The notes: generated by a model not told the origin, from the letters alone. DNA of 64,000 nt from Pseudobdellovibrionaceae bacterium (GCA_002722705.1 PBMP01000016.1:1-64000), one strand, 5' to 3'. Shown: positions 50,875-59,776, counted from the first letter of the stretch. Program-made: numbers and translations.

Positions 50875-51480
50875 ATGAATATTCGAAACTTAGTGAATCG
50901 ACTCTCGGCTTTTTCTCTTATACTTTTTTCATTTTCTGCATCTGCGGGAAATGTATGGGAAGGATATGAGTATTTGATGAGCCTACCCAGAGAGTACAAA
51001 GACTTTGGCTCGGTCTGCGAAGAAATTGCAACTCAAGAAATCAAAGAAGACTATCCTTCTGACCGTTATGAAGTCACTGGAAATTTAGTCTATCAAAACT
51101 CTCAAAGAACAATTGGCGAACTTGACATCGTTGTCTTAAGAAAAGAAGACAAAGAAGCAGTTGTGATTGGTGAAGTGAAGTGTTGGAAAAAATTAAGCCA
51201 AGGAAGAAGTAAAGCGCTAAGACAACTAGAGCGTTTTAGAAACACGATTCTTTCAGGGCGTCCCATTCGTATTTTTCATGCTTTTGAGAAAAAACGACTA
51301 TTTGAAACGGATCAATTCGATGAAGCGCCTCGCTACATCACCGTCTCTCAAAAAGGTGGCCGCTCAGAAGGATATGATCGTGAAATTCGCTTTTCTCATG
51401 AGGAAATGAGAAGACTTTATCGAGTCATTCGAGAATGTCGCGGCGGACATCGATGTCCAAAAAGCGAAAAAGACATATAA
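50875..51480 (+). CDS. Secreted PD-(D/E)XK-like nuclease
   Basis: 201 residues. A signal peptide ends around A-S-A-G. The mature part shows the PD-(D/E)XK core: Glu49/Glu50 on an early helix, then G-E-L-D (Asp84), then V-I-G-E-V-K (Glu100, Lys102) at the expected distance, as in YraN/UPF0102 and Holliday-resolvase-like nucleases. A basic helix follows. Most proteins of this fold are cytoplasmic; export would suggest digestion of outside DNA. C-terminal R-E-C-R-G-G-H-R-C-P adds a Cys pair. A strong terminator follows. Activity is inferred from motif pattern only. Confidence 0.65.
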   Translation: MNIRNLVNRLSAFSLILFSFSASAGNVWEGYEYLMSLPREYKDFGSVCEEIATQEIKEDYPSDRYEVTGNLVYQNSQRTIGELDIVVLRKEDKEAVVIGEVKCWKKLSQGRSKALRQLERFRNTILSGRPIRIFHAFEKKRLFETDQFDEAPRYITVSQKGGRSEGYDREIRFSHEEMRRLYRVIRECRGGHRCPKSEKDI

Positions 51481-51508
51481 GCGCGTATTAAAATTAAATT
51501 TACCTCAA

Positions 51509-51542
51509 AGCTCCAAGATTTACTCTTGGGGCTTTTTTTTTG
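51509..51542 (+). terminator. Rho-independent terminator after the secreted nuclease-like gene
   Basis: A 10-bp stem (AGCTCCAAGA with TCTTGGGGCT, one G-U pair) with a five-base loop is followed by eight T. It lies 28 bp after the stop. Confidence 0.9.
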
Positions 51543-51568
51543 ACCCACAAATAAGTTAGTTTAAAGAG

Positions 51569-52858
51569 ATGAAAAAAAAGGTCATCATTATTGGTGGTGG
51601 ATTCGCCGGTTTAGCTGCTGCACAGCGACTTTCAAATCAAAAAAATATCTCTGTTACTCTCATTGATCGAAGAAATCACCATCTTTTTCAACCCCTACTC
51701 TATCAAGTTGCAATGGCAGGACTTAACCCTTCAGATATCTCTGTTCCGTTACGAAAACTTTTTTCTCGATCAAAGAACATAACAACATTGATGGCGGAAA
51801 TCGAAACAATAGACTTAGAACAAAACAAAATTCTCATGGACGAGCAATGGAAACCTTACGACTATCTCATCGTTGCTTGTGGATCTAAACATTTTTATTT
51901 TGGAAAAAATGAATGGGAGGAAGTAGCTCCAGGACTCAAAACAATCGAACAAGCAACTGAAATTCGAAGACGTGTCCTTCTTGCATTTGAACTTGCAGAA
52001 AAAGAAACTGATGAAGAACAAAAAAAAGCACTTCTCACTTTCGTAATTATTGGTGGAGGACCTACAGGTATCGAATTAGCTGGATCTATAGCAGAGATGA
52101 CTAGATACACGCTTTACAAAGATTATAAAAAGATTGATTTAAAAAAAACAAGAGTTGTTCTCGTAGAAGCAGGTAATCGAATTTTAAAAGCATTTCCAGA
52201 AAAACTTTCCCAAAAAGCAAAAAAAGACCTCCAAAACCTCGGCGTTGAGATCATCTTAGGTACAAGAGCATCCAATCTCACTTCGAAAGGAATTCAAATC
52301 GGTGATCAAACATTAAAATCTTATACACTGATTTGGGCAGCGGGAGTGAAACCCGCAAAAATTACAGAGAAACTCAATTCTCCTCTCCTCCCTGACGGAC
52401 GAGTAAAAGTAACTCAGCATCTCACTCTACCTAAGAATGATTCTGTTTTTGTTCTCGGAGATCAGGCTGCTTGTTTTAATAAAACACAAAACGACTACCT
52501 TCCAGGGCTAGCTCCTGTTGCGATTCAACAAGGAAAATATGCTGCAAGAACAATTTTAAACGACTTAAAAGGAAAAAACAGAAAACCTTTTTGCTATGTC
52601 GATAAAGGAATGATGGCAACCATTGGAAGATCTAAAGCAGTAGTACAGACAGGAAAACTCCAATTTACGGGTTTATTTGCATGGGTTACATGGGTAGTGG
52701 TTCATATTGCATACCTCGTCCGTTTTAAAAATCGAGTTTTTGTTATTCTTCAATGGGCATGGTCTTACTTCAAGTTTGGAAGTGGAGCGAGATTAATCGT
52801 CCATAAAACATGGAAATTTTATTCTGGAGAAAAAATTCCAATTTCAAAAAAAGACTAA
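51569..52858 (+). CDS. ndh: Type II NADH dehydrogenase (NDH-2)
   Basis: 429 residues. FAD site G-G-G-F-A-G-L near 9, the H-H-L-F-Q-P-L-L-Y-Q-V-A motif near 37, NADH site I-G-G-G-P-T-G-I-E-L-A-G near 160, and a late V-F-V-L-G-D-Q-A flavin motif. The C-terminal hydrophobic and basic segment (V-V-H-I-A-Y-L-V-R-F-K-N) anchors the enzyme to the inner membrane. It passes electrons from NADH to quinone without pumping protons. Single gene after a terminator, convergent with the Nudix gene. Confidence 0.95.
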   Translation: MKKKVIIIGGGFAGLAAAQRLSNQKNISVTLIDRRNHHLFQPLLYQVAMAGLNPSDISVPLRKLFSRSKNITTLMAEIETIDLEQNKILMDEQWKPYDYLIVACGSKHFYFGKNEWEEVAPGLKTIEQATEIRRRVLLAFELAEKETDEEQKKALLTFVIIGGGPTGIELAGSIAEMTRYTLYKDYKKIDLKKTRVVLVEAGNRILKAFPEKLSQKAKKDLQNLGVEIILGTRASNLTSKGIQIGDQTLKSYTLIWAAGVKPAKITEKLNSPLLPDGRVKVTQHLTLPKNDSVFVLGDQAACFNKTQNDYLPGLAPVAIQQGKYAARTILNDLKGKNRKPFCYVDKGMMATIGRSKAVVQTGKLQFTGLFAWVTWVVVHIAYLVRFKNRVFVILQWAWSYFKFGSGARLIVHKTWKFYSGEKIPISKKD

Positions 52859-52865
52859 ATGTTCT

Positions 52866-53363
52866 CTACCCTCCAAAACCACTATCGTCAGTGTCTTGAA
52901 TGTATGGATGAGAAATTTGCGCAAGTCTTTGAGAAGATTCTAAAGCCATTTGAATAAACATTCGTGTCAAAGGACGAACATCTTCACTATGTAACGCTTT
53001 CTGAACTTCCCAAAACTGAGCACAGATGAGCTCTGTTGGATCCCAACTCAGCGAAAGGTTTGAAATGGGCTCAGAGCGTTGAAGTGCTAGCTCAAAAACC
53101 TGATAAAGATTAGCTTTTCCCATCTCCTGTTTTCGGTGGCGAACAGCAACCAAACTCATCACACGAGTATCAATACCCGTTTCCTCTTTGGTTTCTCTCA
53201 CCGCGGTTTCTTCAGGATGCTCCCCTTGCTCAACCATTCCTCCGGGTAAAATCCACGCTCCTTTTGCTTTTCCGTAGTTTAATTGAACTAAAAGAACATG
53301 ATCTTCGTGAATCAGAATACCTCCTGCCCCTAAAGTCGCATGAGCAATGTTCTGACTATGCAC
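52866..53363 (-). CDS. Nudix hydrolase
   Basis: About 165 residues from a GTG with AAAGG eight bases upstream; another GTG three codons earlier is possible. The Nudix box is complete: G-M-V-E-Q-G-E-H-P-E-E-T-A, then R-E-T-K-E-E-T-G-I. Nudix enzymes hydrolyse nucleoside diphosphate derivatives. The N-terminal A-G-G-I-L-I-H and W-I-L-P-G-G resemble ADP-ribose/NTP-type enzymes, but the substrate is open. Its start lies inside the end of hemJ, so translation is coupled. Confidence 0.9.
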   Translation of the reverse strand: MHSQNIAHATLGAGGILIHEDHVLLVQLNYGKAKGAWILPGGMVEQGEHPEETAVRETKEETGIDTRVMSLVAVRHRKQEMGKANLYQVFELALQRSEPISNLSLSWDPTELICAQFWEVQKALHSEDVRPLTRMFIQMALESSQRLAQISHPYIQDTDDSGFGG

Positions 53364-53892
53364 GCTCCACACCTTTCATTTTTCTTTTACGAATTCCTAT
53401 CATTGAAAAAATCAAAACCGCCAAAAGAAGAAAGACTGCCCAGCCATAGAGAAAAGATATCGTTTTCTTCGTTACCGCCAATAAAATAATTCCAACTAAG
53501 AAAAAAGTAGCGACCTCATTCCAAAGTCTTAACGTCTGAGAAGAAAGAGGAGCAACCCGGAGCGCCAGTCTCTTTCTTAGGTGACCACAATAAAAATGAT
53601 AACTAAACAAGCCCACCAATAACCCCACCTTGACATGAAACCAAGGAAACATCCACGCTTGAACCATCATCATCAAAACCAAACCTGCAACAAGTGTAAT
53701 GATCATTGAAGGAACGGTGATTCCATACCACAATCGTTTCTCCATCAACTCAAACTGCGGAACTAAAACGTCTGACTCATTTTTAGGTCGAGAGAACGCT
53801 TCGACATGGTAGATGTAAAGTCGCACAATATAAAAAAGACCTGCAAACCAACAAACAACTCCAATTAAATGAAGTGCTTTCCAGTAAATCAC
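53356..53892 (-). CDS. hemJ: Protoporphyrinogen oxidase HemJ
   Basis: 178 residues with four to five membrane segments. It begins K-A-L-H-L-I-G-V-V-C-W-F-A-G-L-F-Y, the HemJ opening with the first conserved His, and later has R-L-W-Y-G-I-T-V-P-S and F-H-V-K-V-G-L-L. HemJ oxidises protoporphyrinogen IX to protoporphyrin IX in the membrane, replacing HemG or HemY. GTG start overlapping the upstream stop (GTGA). Its early-pathway partner hemB lies 40 kb away in the same window. Confidence 0.93.
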   Translation of the reverse strand: MIYWKALHLIGVVCWFAGLFYIVRLYIYHVEAFSRPKNESDVLVPQFELMEKRLWYGITVPSMIITLVAGLVLMMMVQAWMFPWFHVKVGLLVGLFSYHFYCGHLRKRLALRVAPLSSQTLRLWNEVATFFLVGIILLAVTKKTISFLYGWAVFLLLAVLIFSMIGIRKRKMKGVERA

Positions 53893-54581
53893 TTACTTTC
53901 CTCCCCTAAGTTTAAATTAGCCGGAACCGCAATTTGTATTTTTTTGGGTAACGGGAGTTTTAATTTTTTCATTATTTCAACAAATTCAGATTCGGAATTT
54001 TCTAACTTCAGTCTTGGATTATTTCTTTTTTGGTCACCAATAGTACTTGAAGTTCGTCCCTGATAATCGTGAGCAGGAAAAACAAGGGTCTCATCTGGAA
54101 GAGAAAAAATTTTTTCTCTCACACTATGAAACAAAGTGTGCGCGTTTCCCTCTTGAAAATCTGTTCTTCCACAGCCTTGAATTAATAATGCATCCCCAGT
54201 AAAAATACGATCATGGCTACAGTAACTGACACAGCCAGAAGTATGTCCTGGAGTCATTCGTACCTCGAGAGAAATTCCATCAAATTCTAATCTATCATTC
54301 TCTTCAAACAAGCGATCCGCTTGAGCAACCTGAGTAGCCACTCCTAAACCAACTTTTGCTCCTGTTTCTTTCTTTAAGCGTGATGCCGAAGTAATATGAT
54401 CTGCATGGATGTGAGTCTCTAAAACCCATTGAAGTGACCATTGGTATTGATGTAAAAGAGCCAAATCACGATCAAAACACTCTAGAACTGGATCTATAAT
54501 CACACAATTCCCTGTTTTTTCGTTTCCTAGTAAATACGTATACGTAGAGCTTTGCTCATCAAAAAGTTGTTTAAAAATCAC
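53889..54581 (-). CDS. ETHE1-like persulfide dioxygenase
   Basis: 230 residues of a metallo-beta-lactamase fold. Metal motif T-H-I-H-A-D-H-I-T near 56, then P-G-H-T-S-G-C near 110, F-T-G-D-A-L-L-I-Q-G-C-G-R-T-D-F-Q near 130 and P-A-H-D-Y-Q-G-R-T-S-S near 170. The G-C-G-R-T-D-F-Q and D-Y-x-G-x-x-x-S-T phrases separate ETHE1 from glyoxalase II. It oxidises glutathione persulfide to sulfite with one iron. GTG start. First gene of the overlapping run with hemJ and Nudix. Confidence 0.92.
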   Translation of the reverse strand: MIFKQLFDEQSSTYTYLLGNEKTGNCVIIDPVLECFDRDLALLHQYQWSLQWVLETHIHADHITSASRLKKETGAKVGLGVATQVAQADRLFEENDRLEFDGISLEVRMTPGHTSGCVSYCSHDRIFTGDALLIQGCGRTDFQEGNAHTLFHSVREKIFSLPDETLVFPAHDYQGRTSSTIGDQKRNNPRLKLENSESEFVEIMKKLKLPLPKKIQIAVPANLNLGEESK

Positions 54582-54635
54582 ACTTATTTCTATCGTGAAG
54601 TTGACATAGAGTCCAGAATTCCCATAGTTAGAGTC

Positions 54636-54911
54636 ATGAAAACAAACTCTCAGTGGAAAAACTACCTTCCTGCAGCCGGATTTTTCTTTGTTGCATGGTT
54701 CTTTATGGCGTTCCCGGCTTTTGCGGCATTTTTACTTTCAGCTGCTTTTATCTTTATGGGTGTTGTATACGCTTCACTTGTTAAAAAAATTCATGATGCT
54801 CGTAAATATCAATCGCAGTACGACCACTTTCATCATGATGAACCGAATTTTAAAAATGTAACGATTCGAATGTTCAAACAAGGTGGACGTTGGACACATT
54901 TTGACTCCTAG
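54636..54911 (+). CDS. Small two-segment membrane protein
   Basis: 91 residues from the ATG at M-K-T-N-S-Q. The frame is open 28 codons further but would cross the divergent ETHE1 start, so the short form is preferred. Two hydrophobic segments (about 14-30 and 30-50) are followed by a basic, His-rich tail of 40 residues (H-F-H-H-D near 74). No family recognised. Confidence 0.55.
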   Translation: MKTNSQWKNYLPAAGFFFVAWFFMAFPAFAAFLLSAAFIFMGVVYASLVKKIHDARKYQSQYDHFHHDEPNFKNVTIRMFKQGGRWTHFDS

Positions 54912-54917
54912 CTTTTA

Positions 54918-54959
54918 AGAGACTTGAGTCATTTTTTTAGACACGTATCAAAAGTCTCT
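54918..54959 (+). repeat. Inverted repeat between two small genes
   Basis: AGAGACTT and AAGTCTCT are separated by a 26-base T-containing loop, and AGAGAC occurs a third time just before the next ATG. No T run follows, so a terminator is doubtful; the third copy could compete for pairing near the ribosome site. Confidence 0.3.
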
Positions 54960-54976
54960 GTAAACTAAGAGACAGC

Positions 54977-55264
54977 ATGAAAATTAAAACAAAAGACTAT
55001 CTCCTTGCAGGAGATGTCCAAATTCCTCCAGGGGAGTACATGGTCAGTCTGCGCTCCGACATTCGTCAAATGACGCTCTCAGGAGGTGGAATGGACTATA
55101 AGATCCCTGCAGTCAAAAGACCGAGTAAAAAAATCAGAAAAACAACCGATATTCAATTCTATCCCTCCGGGGGACCAAACTTTAGTCTCCTCATTAAAAC
55201 CCCAAAGAACGGAGAATGGATCTCCCAGCTCAAATTAAGTAATCGAGCCGACAAAAAAGACTGA
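54977..55264 (+). CDS. Small cytoplasmic protein, unknown
   Basis: 95 residues without signal or membrane segment. It is beta-prone (D-Y-L-L-A-G-D-V-Q-I-P-P-G-E-Y), basic in the middle (R-P-S-K-K-I-R-K-T-T) and rich in Gly-Gly pairs. I do not recognise a family. The 65-bp gap from the membrane protein carries an inverted repeat. Shortness limits confidence, but its codon composition resembles its neighbours. Confidence 0.5.
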   Translation: MKIKTKDYLLAGDVQIPPGEYMVSLRSDIRQMTLSGGGMDYKIPAVKRPSKKIRKTTDIQFYPSGGPNFSLLIKTPKNGEWISQLKLSNRADKKD

Positions 55265-55315
55265 TTTTTGACAGTCAACTGAGAAAATTGTAAGAATAAG
55301 GTGAGCGGGGGCTCT

Positions 55316-55429
55316 ATGAACTTGATAGAAAGGGTACAACAAAATATGCATGCACATCGGATTCACTATTTGGCCGTTATCGCAGTCCTTACCGTTTTAA
55401 TTGGAAGTCGAATCATCCCTCACCTCTAA
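55316..55429 (+). CDS. Probable 37-residue single-pass membrane peptide
   Basis: A short frame with an ATG preceded by GGTGAGCGGGGG. The product has a charged, His-containing N-terminal 18 residues and then one hydrophobic helix (L-A-V-I-A-V-L-T-V-L-I-G) ending in R-I-I-P-H-L. The pattern fits a small inner-membrane protein. The stop overlaps the stop of the convergent 815-residue gene by four bases, the same tail overlap used by several other gene pairs here. It may be co-transcribed with the two small genes upstream. Chance occurrence is possible for an ORF this short. Confidence 0.45.
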   Translation: MNLIERVQQNMHAHRIHYLAVIAVLTVLIGSRIIPHL

Positions 55430-57873
55430 CGAAGAAGACACTCCATAAGATCTTCTGGATCGTAAAAATAAGTATTAATCTCTTCAAGAACATGAAGGGC
55501 TTCTTGAGCAGTCTGACTGAGTTTTTTTCTTGTATGAGGCCCATAAGAGCTTGCTCTTTCTTGAATCCACTCCATCATGACCTCTCGATCTTTTGAAATT
55601 GGTTTTCTAGCAATTTTTGAGAGTTTTTTTGAAGCTTCTTCTAAACTTAAGGTCTCATGAGCCAATCCATCTGCAACCAATGATAACTGATATATTTCTT
55701 TTTCAACCGAATTTTTTAAAAGGTCCTGATTCTTCTTCAGTAAGCGGTAATGATTTTCTTTTACCTCTTTGATTTTATTTCTTTCTAATAATTTTTGATT
55801 ATTTCTATAACGAGCTTTTGTCTTTTTTTCTTCTTCAAGAAGTTTAGGAATTTCTACTCTTTTGATCTCATCTTCTTCTAATAAACGAGGAGTCGAATCA
55901 TCTGGGTAATCTGTATATCCATTTTCATCTTTAACTCGAATAACATTTCTTCGATGTTTATCTAAGTGTCCTACATGACCTTGTCCATCATACAAAAAAC
56001 CTGTTTCAGCCATCATTCGAGTATTCTCAGGAAAAAGTTCATTCATCAAAGCCTCATTTAATTGATTTGAACTAGTACACTGTACACAAATTTTTCCGTC
56101 GCGCTTTAAAGCACTCCATTTCGCATACTTACCTTTTGCCTTAAAGTCCTTACCCCCTACCTGTTGTTTTGTATAAATAGCGTGTTTAAAAAAACTTTTT
56201 CGAATGTCCTCTCTTGATACTGTTTTTTTATTCTCTGTGAGTTTATCTAAATCATCAGCCCACTCAATAAAACCGCCTTGTCTGAGTTCTTTGGTTTCTT
56301 CTTTTAACTTTTCAGAAGAAATTTGAGAGATTGAAGGCGGAACAGACTTAGGCTTACCTTCTTTTTTAATAAAGTCTGCTTCTATCCAAAGATCCTTGTA
56401 CGATCGAGAAGAGTCTTTGAAACGAACTAACACTCCTTCTGTTGTCTTCATTTCAAAAATCTCATATTGATCTGGAGATAAAATTTGACTCCCTTTACGA
56501 ATAGAGAGGTTTTGTAATCGACCTTCTGGAGGTGTGAGTATTGAAATCAAATCACCATGAATCTCCATGGGTACAACAGATTTCACTTGAGTCACTTTCT
56601 GAGAAGGATTCTTTGCCGGAAAAGAATCTACTTTTTGAGTTAATAAGAGATCCTGCTCGGTTCGTTCTACATAAAACCCTTTTTCTCCATTTTCTATTTT
56701 ATAATAATTAACTTTATTTTCTTCATCAAAATCAGTTCGATGAAGAACTGCATCCGAATCAGAGTGAGTTTGGTAGTAATGATTCCGGTTTTCTTTTTGA
56801 AAAGAGTATCGTGATAACTTGCTATCCAATTCAAATCTTTTCTCTACCACATCAAAAATATCAGGTTTCCCAAGTTTTTTTGCAATATCAGAGCGTCTTT
56901 TCCAATACTCTTCTCCTTGATTACTATAAAAACGATAAAAACCGGTGATATCAAAAGAATCGATACATCCTGCCCTTAGACAGTAACCTCTTAATATTTG
57001 AGTTTCAACGATTTCAGAGATTTGTTTAAAATTTGGGACTTTTTTGTAATCTAAAAACCCATGATAGGAAAGAATATCAGAAATTAAGTGATAAACAGTT
57101 TCACTATCCTTTTTAGGTATTTTGGAAACAAGCTTATAAAGACTTGGAAATTCATCAAATCTTTTTAAAGATTGAATTGATTTTCTAACTTGAACCATAT
57201 CCACGCCTTTATAGAAGAGTTGCTTTTCATAACGATTATAAAGAGCAAGGAACATTTTTTTTCTTTGCTCTAAAAGCCGTTGATAATTTTTTTGTTTGTA
57301 TTCAATCCACAATTTTTGTGGATCAAATTTATTTTTTTTTGTAGATCTTGTCTGCATCACCTCAATCTTAAGCATCTGATCATTAAGGCGCTTTGAATCA
57401 GCATAAGACAGTTGATCATCGGAAAGACTGGAATCAAAACCAAGATCACTCATTGCTTGATTTCTAATTTCATGAGGACTAAGTTTTCTTGGACGTTCAA
57501 ATGCTCTTTTCGCTTCTTCAAAATCCAAGTAGATTGTTTGTGCTAAATCAGGGTCAAACCCCATTTCTTTCATCTTCTTTTTTGCAACTTCGTAAGAGAC
57601 TTTGGCTTGGGCTTCAATTTCATTTCTTTGATTGACTAGTTTTTTAACAAAAGAAGGATGATTCAAAAGCTCTTTTTTCACCTCCTTTGGAAAATAAGAA
57701 AAAATCCTACCCTGAGCTAAAAGCTCAGAAGAGTCTGAATATTGAGGAGGAACCGCAAAGAGATAGTCCCACAGAATTTTTGCATCTTCTGATAAATCAG
57801 AAGGGGGCTCTTCTGCCCATGTAAAAAAATGAATAAATCCGATAAGGATTAGAAAATTCCGTAAGAAAATCAC
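55426..57873 (-). CDS. Large secreted protein with a possible transglutaminase-like core
   Basis: 815 residues from a GTG start. A signal peptide (ending F-T-W-A) precedes a highly charged, helical N-terminal half (100-300) likely to form coiled coils. A beta-rich segment (380-530) follows. Near the C-terminus Cys599 (C-V-Q-C-T-S-S-N), His636/His640 (G-H-V-G-H-L-D-K-H-R) and Asp655/Asp658 (T-D-Y-P-D-D-S-T-P) have the order and spacing of a transglutaminase-like Cys-His-Asp triad. The last 150 residues are again helical. No family recognised overall. It lies 82 bp after a kinase/regulator pair on the same strand, so it might be regulated with them. Confidence 0.6.
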   Translation of the reverse strand: MIFLRNFLILIGFIHFFTWAEEPPSDLSEDAKILWDYLFAVPPQYSDSSELLAQGRIFSYFPKEVKKELLNHPSFVKKLVNQRNEIEAQAKVSYEVAKKKMKEMGFDPDLAQTIYLDFEEAKRAFERPRKLSPHEIRNQAMSDLGFDSSLSDDQLSYADSKRLNDQMLKIEVMQTRSTKKNKFDPQKLWIEYKQKNYQRLLEQRKKMFLALYNRYEKQLFYKGVDMVQVRKSIQSLKRFDEFPSLYKLVSKIPKKDSETVYHLISDILSYHGFLDYKKVPNFKQISEIVETQILRGYCLRAGCIDSFDITGFYRFYSNQGEEYWKRRSDIAKKLGKPDIFDVVEKRFELDSKLSRYSFQKENRNHYYQTHSDSDAVLHRTDFDEENKVNYYKIENGEKGFYVERTEQDLLLTQKVDSFPAKNPSQKVTQVKSVVPMEIHGDLISILTPPEGRLQNLSIRKGSQILSPDQYEIFEMKTTEGVLVRFKDSSRSYKDLWIEADFIKKEGKPKSVPPSISQISSEKLKEETKELRQGGFIEWADDLDKLTENKKTVSREDIRKSFFKHAIYTKQQVGGKDFKAKGKYAKWSALKRDGKICVQCTSSNQLNEALMNELFPENTRMMAETGFLYDGQGHVGHLDKHRRNVIRVKDENGYTDYPDDSTPRLLEEDEIKRVEIPKLLEEEKKTKARYRNNQKLLERNKIKEVKENHYRLLKKNQDLLKNSVEKEIYQLSLVADGLAHETLSLEEASKKLSKIARKPISKDREVMMEWIQERASSYGPHTRKKLSQTAQEALHVLEEINTYFYDPEDLMECLLR

Positions 57874-57955
57874 ACTTTCTTTTCGGAATTTTTAGTGATT
57901 TTCAAAAGTAAATGAAAAACTAGAAAATTAAAACCAAAGTCATCTTTTTGACGCT

Positions 57956-58333
57956 TTAGTTATTTATATCTTTAAGGGCCTCATTAATAATTTCTGTAAT
58001 TTGATCAAAATCAAATGGCTTCTCAACCAAATCTAAAGCTCCTAAAGAAGTCACCTGTTCCCGGTCATAATCGCTAAATCCAGACATAATAAGAACAGGA
58101 GGTTTCCTTGGATCTTTTTGCTTAATGGCCTTTAGCAGTTCTACCCCATCCATTTCAGGCATTCGGATATCACTTAAAACCACATCAACGGTCTCAGATT
58201 TCATTAATTCAAGAGCATCCACGCCATTTTCAGCTTGGACAATCTTAAACCCCCGAATCTCAAACGAATCCGCAAGAGATTCTCTTAGGTCTTCTACATC
58301 ATCTACAATTAAAATTGTTTTTGTATCAGTCAT
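57956..58333 (-). CDS. Single-domain response regulator
   Basis: 125 residues, receiver domain only. Acidic pair Asp11/Asp12, phosphorylation site Asp55 in L-S-D-I-R-M-P-E-M-D-G, Ser84 in M-S-G and Lys105 in E-K-P-F. With no output domain it must act by protein contact or relay phosphate. It starts two bases after the histidine kinase stop, so the pair is translated together and is very likely cognate. Confidence 0.95.
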   Translation of the reverse strand: MTDTKTILIVDDVEDLRESLADSFEIRGFKIVQAENGVDALELMKSETVDVVLSDIRMPEMDGVELLKAIKQKDPRKPPVLIMSGFSDYDREQVTSLGALDLVEKPFDFDQITEIINEALKDINN

Positions 58334-58335
58334 AT

Positions 58336-59682
58336 TTACTCTTCAGATTCTAATGGGAACGAAAGAATAAATCGAGTATTTTTAGATTCAAAATCTAATC
58401 TTAGTTTGCCCCCATTTGCCTCGACTAAGCTTTTAGATAAACTCAATCCCAAACCAGTACCTGACCCAACTGGTTTAGTTGTAAAAAAGGGCTCAAAAAG
58501 TTTACCCTGAATCTCACTTGAAATCCCAGGACCTGAATCCATAACCGCAAGAACGATCTCCTCTTTCTCTTTTAAAAGGGAGACTGATACCCATGAACGG
58601 CTTTCATTTACAACTGCATCAAAAGAATTACTTAAAAGGTTAGACAAGACCTGCGCAATCTGTTGAATATTACACTCTACAAAAAACGCTCCTTCGGGAA
58701 TCTCTAGTCGCAACTCTATCTGATTCTCTTTAAAACGCTCTTGGTTTTCTTGAACCACAGATTTCGCAATTTCTTTTAAGTCTTCTCTCTTTTTATCTTT
58801 TATGGATTCTTTTCTTCCGAACGTTCGAAGTGCTTTAATCAACTCTGACATATGAGCAGCATTTTTTTTAATTAAAGAACTATGTTTAGAAAGTCGGTCC
58901 ATTCTTGGTTCATCTCTTGTCATTTCATCAACAAGAGCTGAAGCACTCGTATACACTGTTGTCAAAGGAGTGTTCATTTCATGAGCTAATCCCCCAGACA
59001 TGTTCCCTAAGGCAGAAAGTCTTTCAAAATTAACCAACATATCTTGCTGACTGAGAATCGTTTTATTTTTTTCCTGAAGCTCTTCATTCAATCGATTTCT
59101 TGATTTTTCATAATAATAAACAATTCCTGTAAACACAAAAATCGTTGAAGCAATAGAAACAAAAAGTAGGCGAAGAGCTACACTTGGTTCAACTAAGCGA
59201 GGATAACTGATTCCCCAGTTCACCTCAGAATAATAAAAAAGAAAAAGAATGATCGTACATATAGTGGTCCAAATGAGTATATCAAACAATCTCTTTGAAA
59301 AGGTAATGACTAAAATTACCAAAAATGGAAACGCAGTTAACGCTTGATTTTGAACTCCTCCATCATTGTAAGCAACCCAAACAAACGCGGAAAAATTAAA
59401 AAAAACCATTATATTCCCAATCACCGGTAAAGAAGGACAAAACCTAAAAAAGATGGGAAGAGACATCTCAACAAAGGAAATCAAGAATAAATAACCCCAT
59501 AGTTGAACGGGGCCACCAAAAGAGATGTATTGAATACCAAAAAATGGCCAGGTCACCGAAGCAAGTAAACAAACAACTACTACGTTTTTCGCACGACGGT
59601 ACTTGTCTTCAGAGCGATCCTTAAATCGATAAGTACACCACTGAATCCATGCGTCTATTTTATTTAGAAAAAGTTGTATCAT
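58336..59682 (-). CDS. Membrane histidine kinase
   Basis: 448 residues. About six membrane segments fill residues 30-195 and form the input region with almost no periplasmic domain. A short coiled coil leads to the dimerisation domain with phospho-His234 in G-L-A-H-E-M-N-T-P-L. The ATPase domain has N-box S-N-L-L-S-N-S-F-D-A-V, D-S-G-P-G-I, F-F-T-T-K and G-T-G-L-G-L-S. It belongs to the HWE/HisKA type with the H-E-x-N-[TN]-P H-box. Signal sensed unknown, possibly membrane state. Partner regulator follows directly. Confidence 0.94.
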   Translation of the reverse strand: MIQLFLNKIDAWIQWCTYRFKDRSEDKYRRAKNVVVVCLLASVTWPFFGIQYISFGGPVQLWGYLFLISFVEMSLPIFFRFCPSLPVIGNIMVFFNFSAFVWVAYNDGGVQNQALTAFPFLVILVITFSKRLFDILIWTTICTIILFLFYYSEVNWGISYPRLVEPSVALRLLFVSIASTIFVFTGIVYYYEKSRNRLNEELQEKNKTILSQQDMLVNFERLSALGNMSGGLAHEMNTPLTTVYTSASALVDEMTRDEPRMDRLSKHSSLIKKNAAHMSELIKALRTFGRKESIKDKKREDLKEIAKSVVQENQERFKENQIELRLEIPEGAFFVECNIQQIAQVLSNLLSNSFDAVVNESRSWVSVSLLKEKEEIVLAVMDSGPGISSEIQGKLFEPFFTTKPVGSGTGLGLSLSKSLVEANGGKLRLDFESKNTRFILSFPLESEE

Positions 59683-59776
59683 TATTAAGCTTTCATCCGA
59701 TGTCTTTTATTCATTTCGGATCTTTCGAAGAAGAGCTTAAAAAAATAAAACGACAAGCCGCACAACACGACTCATT

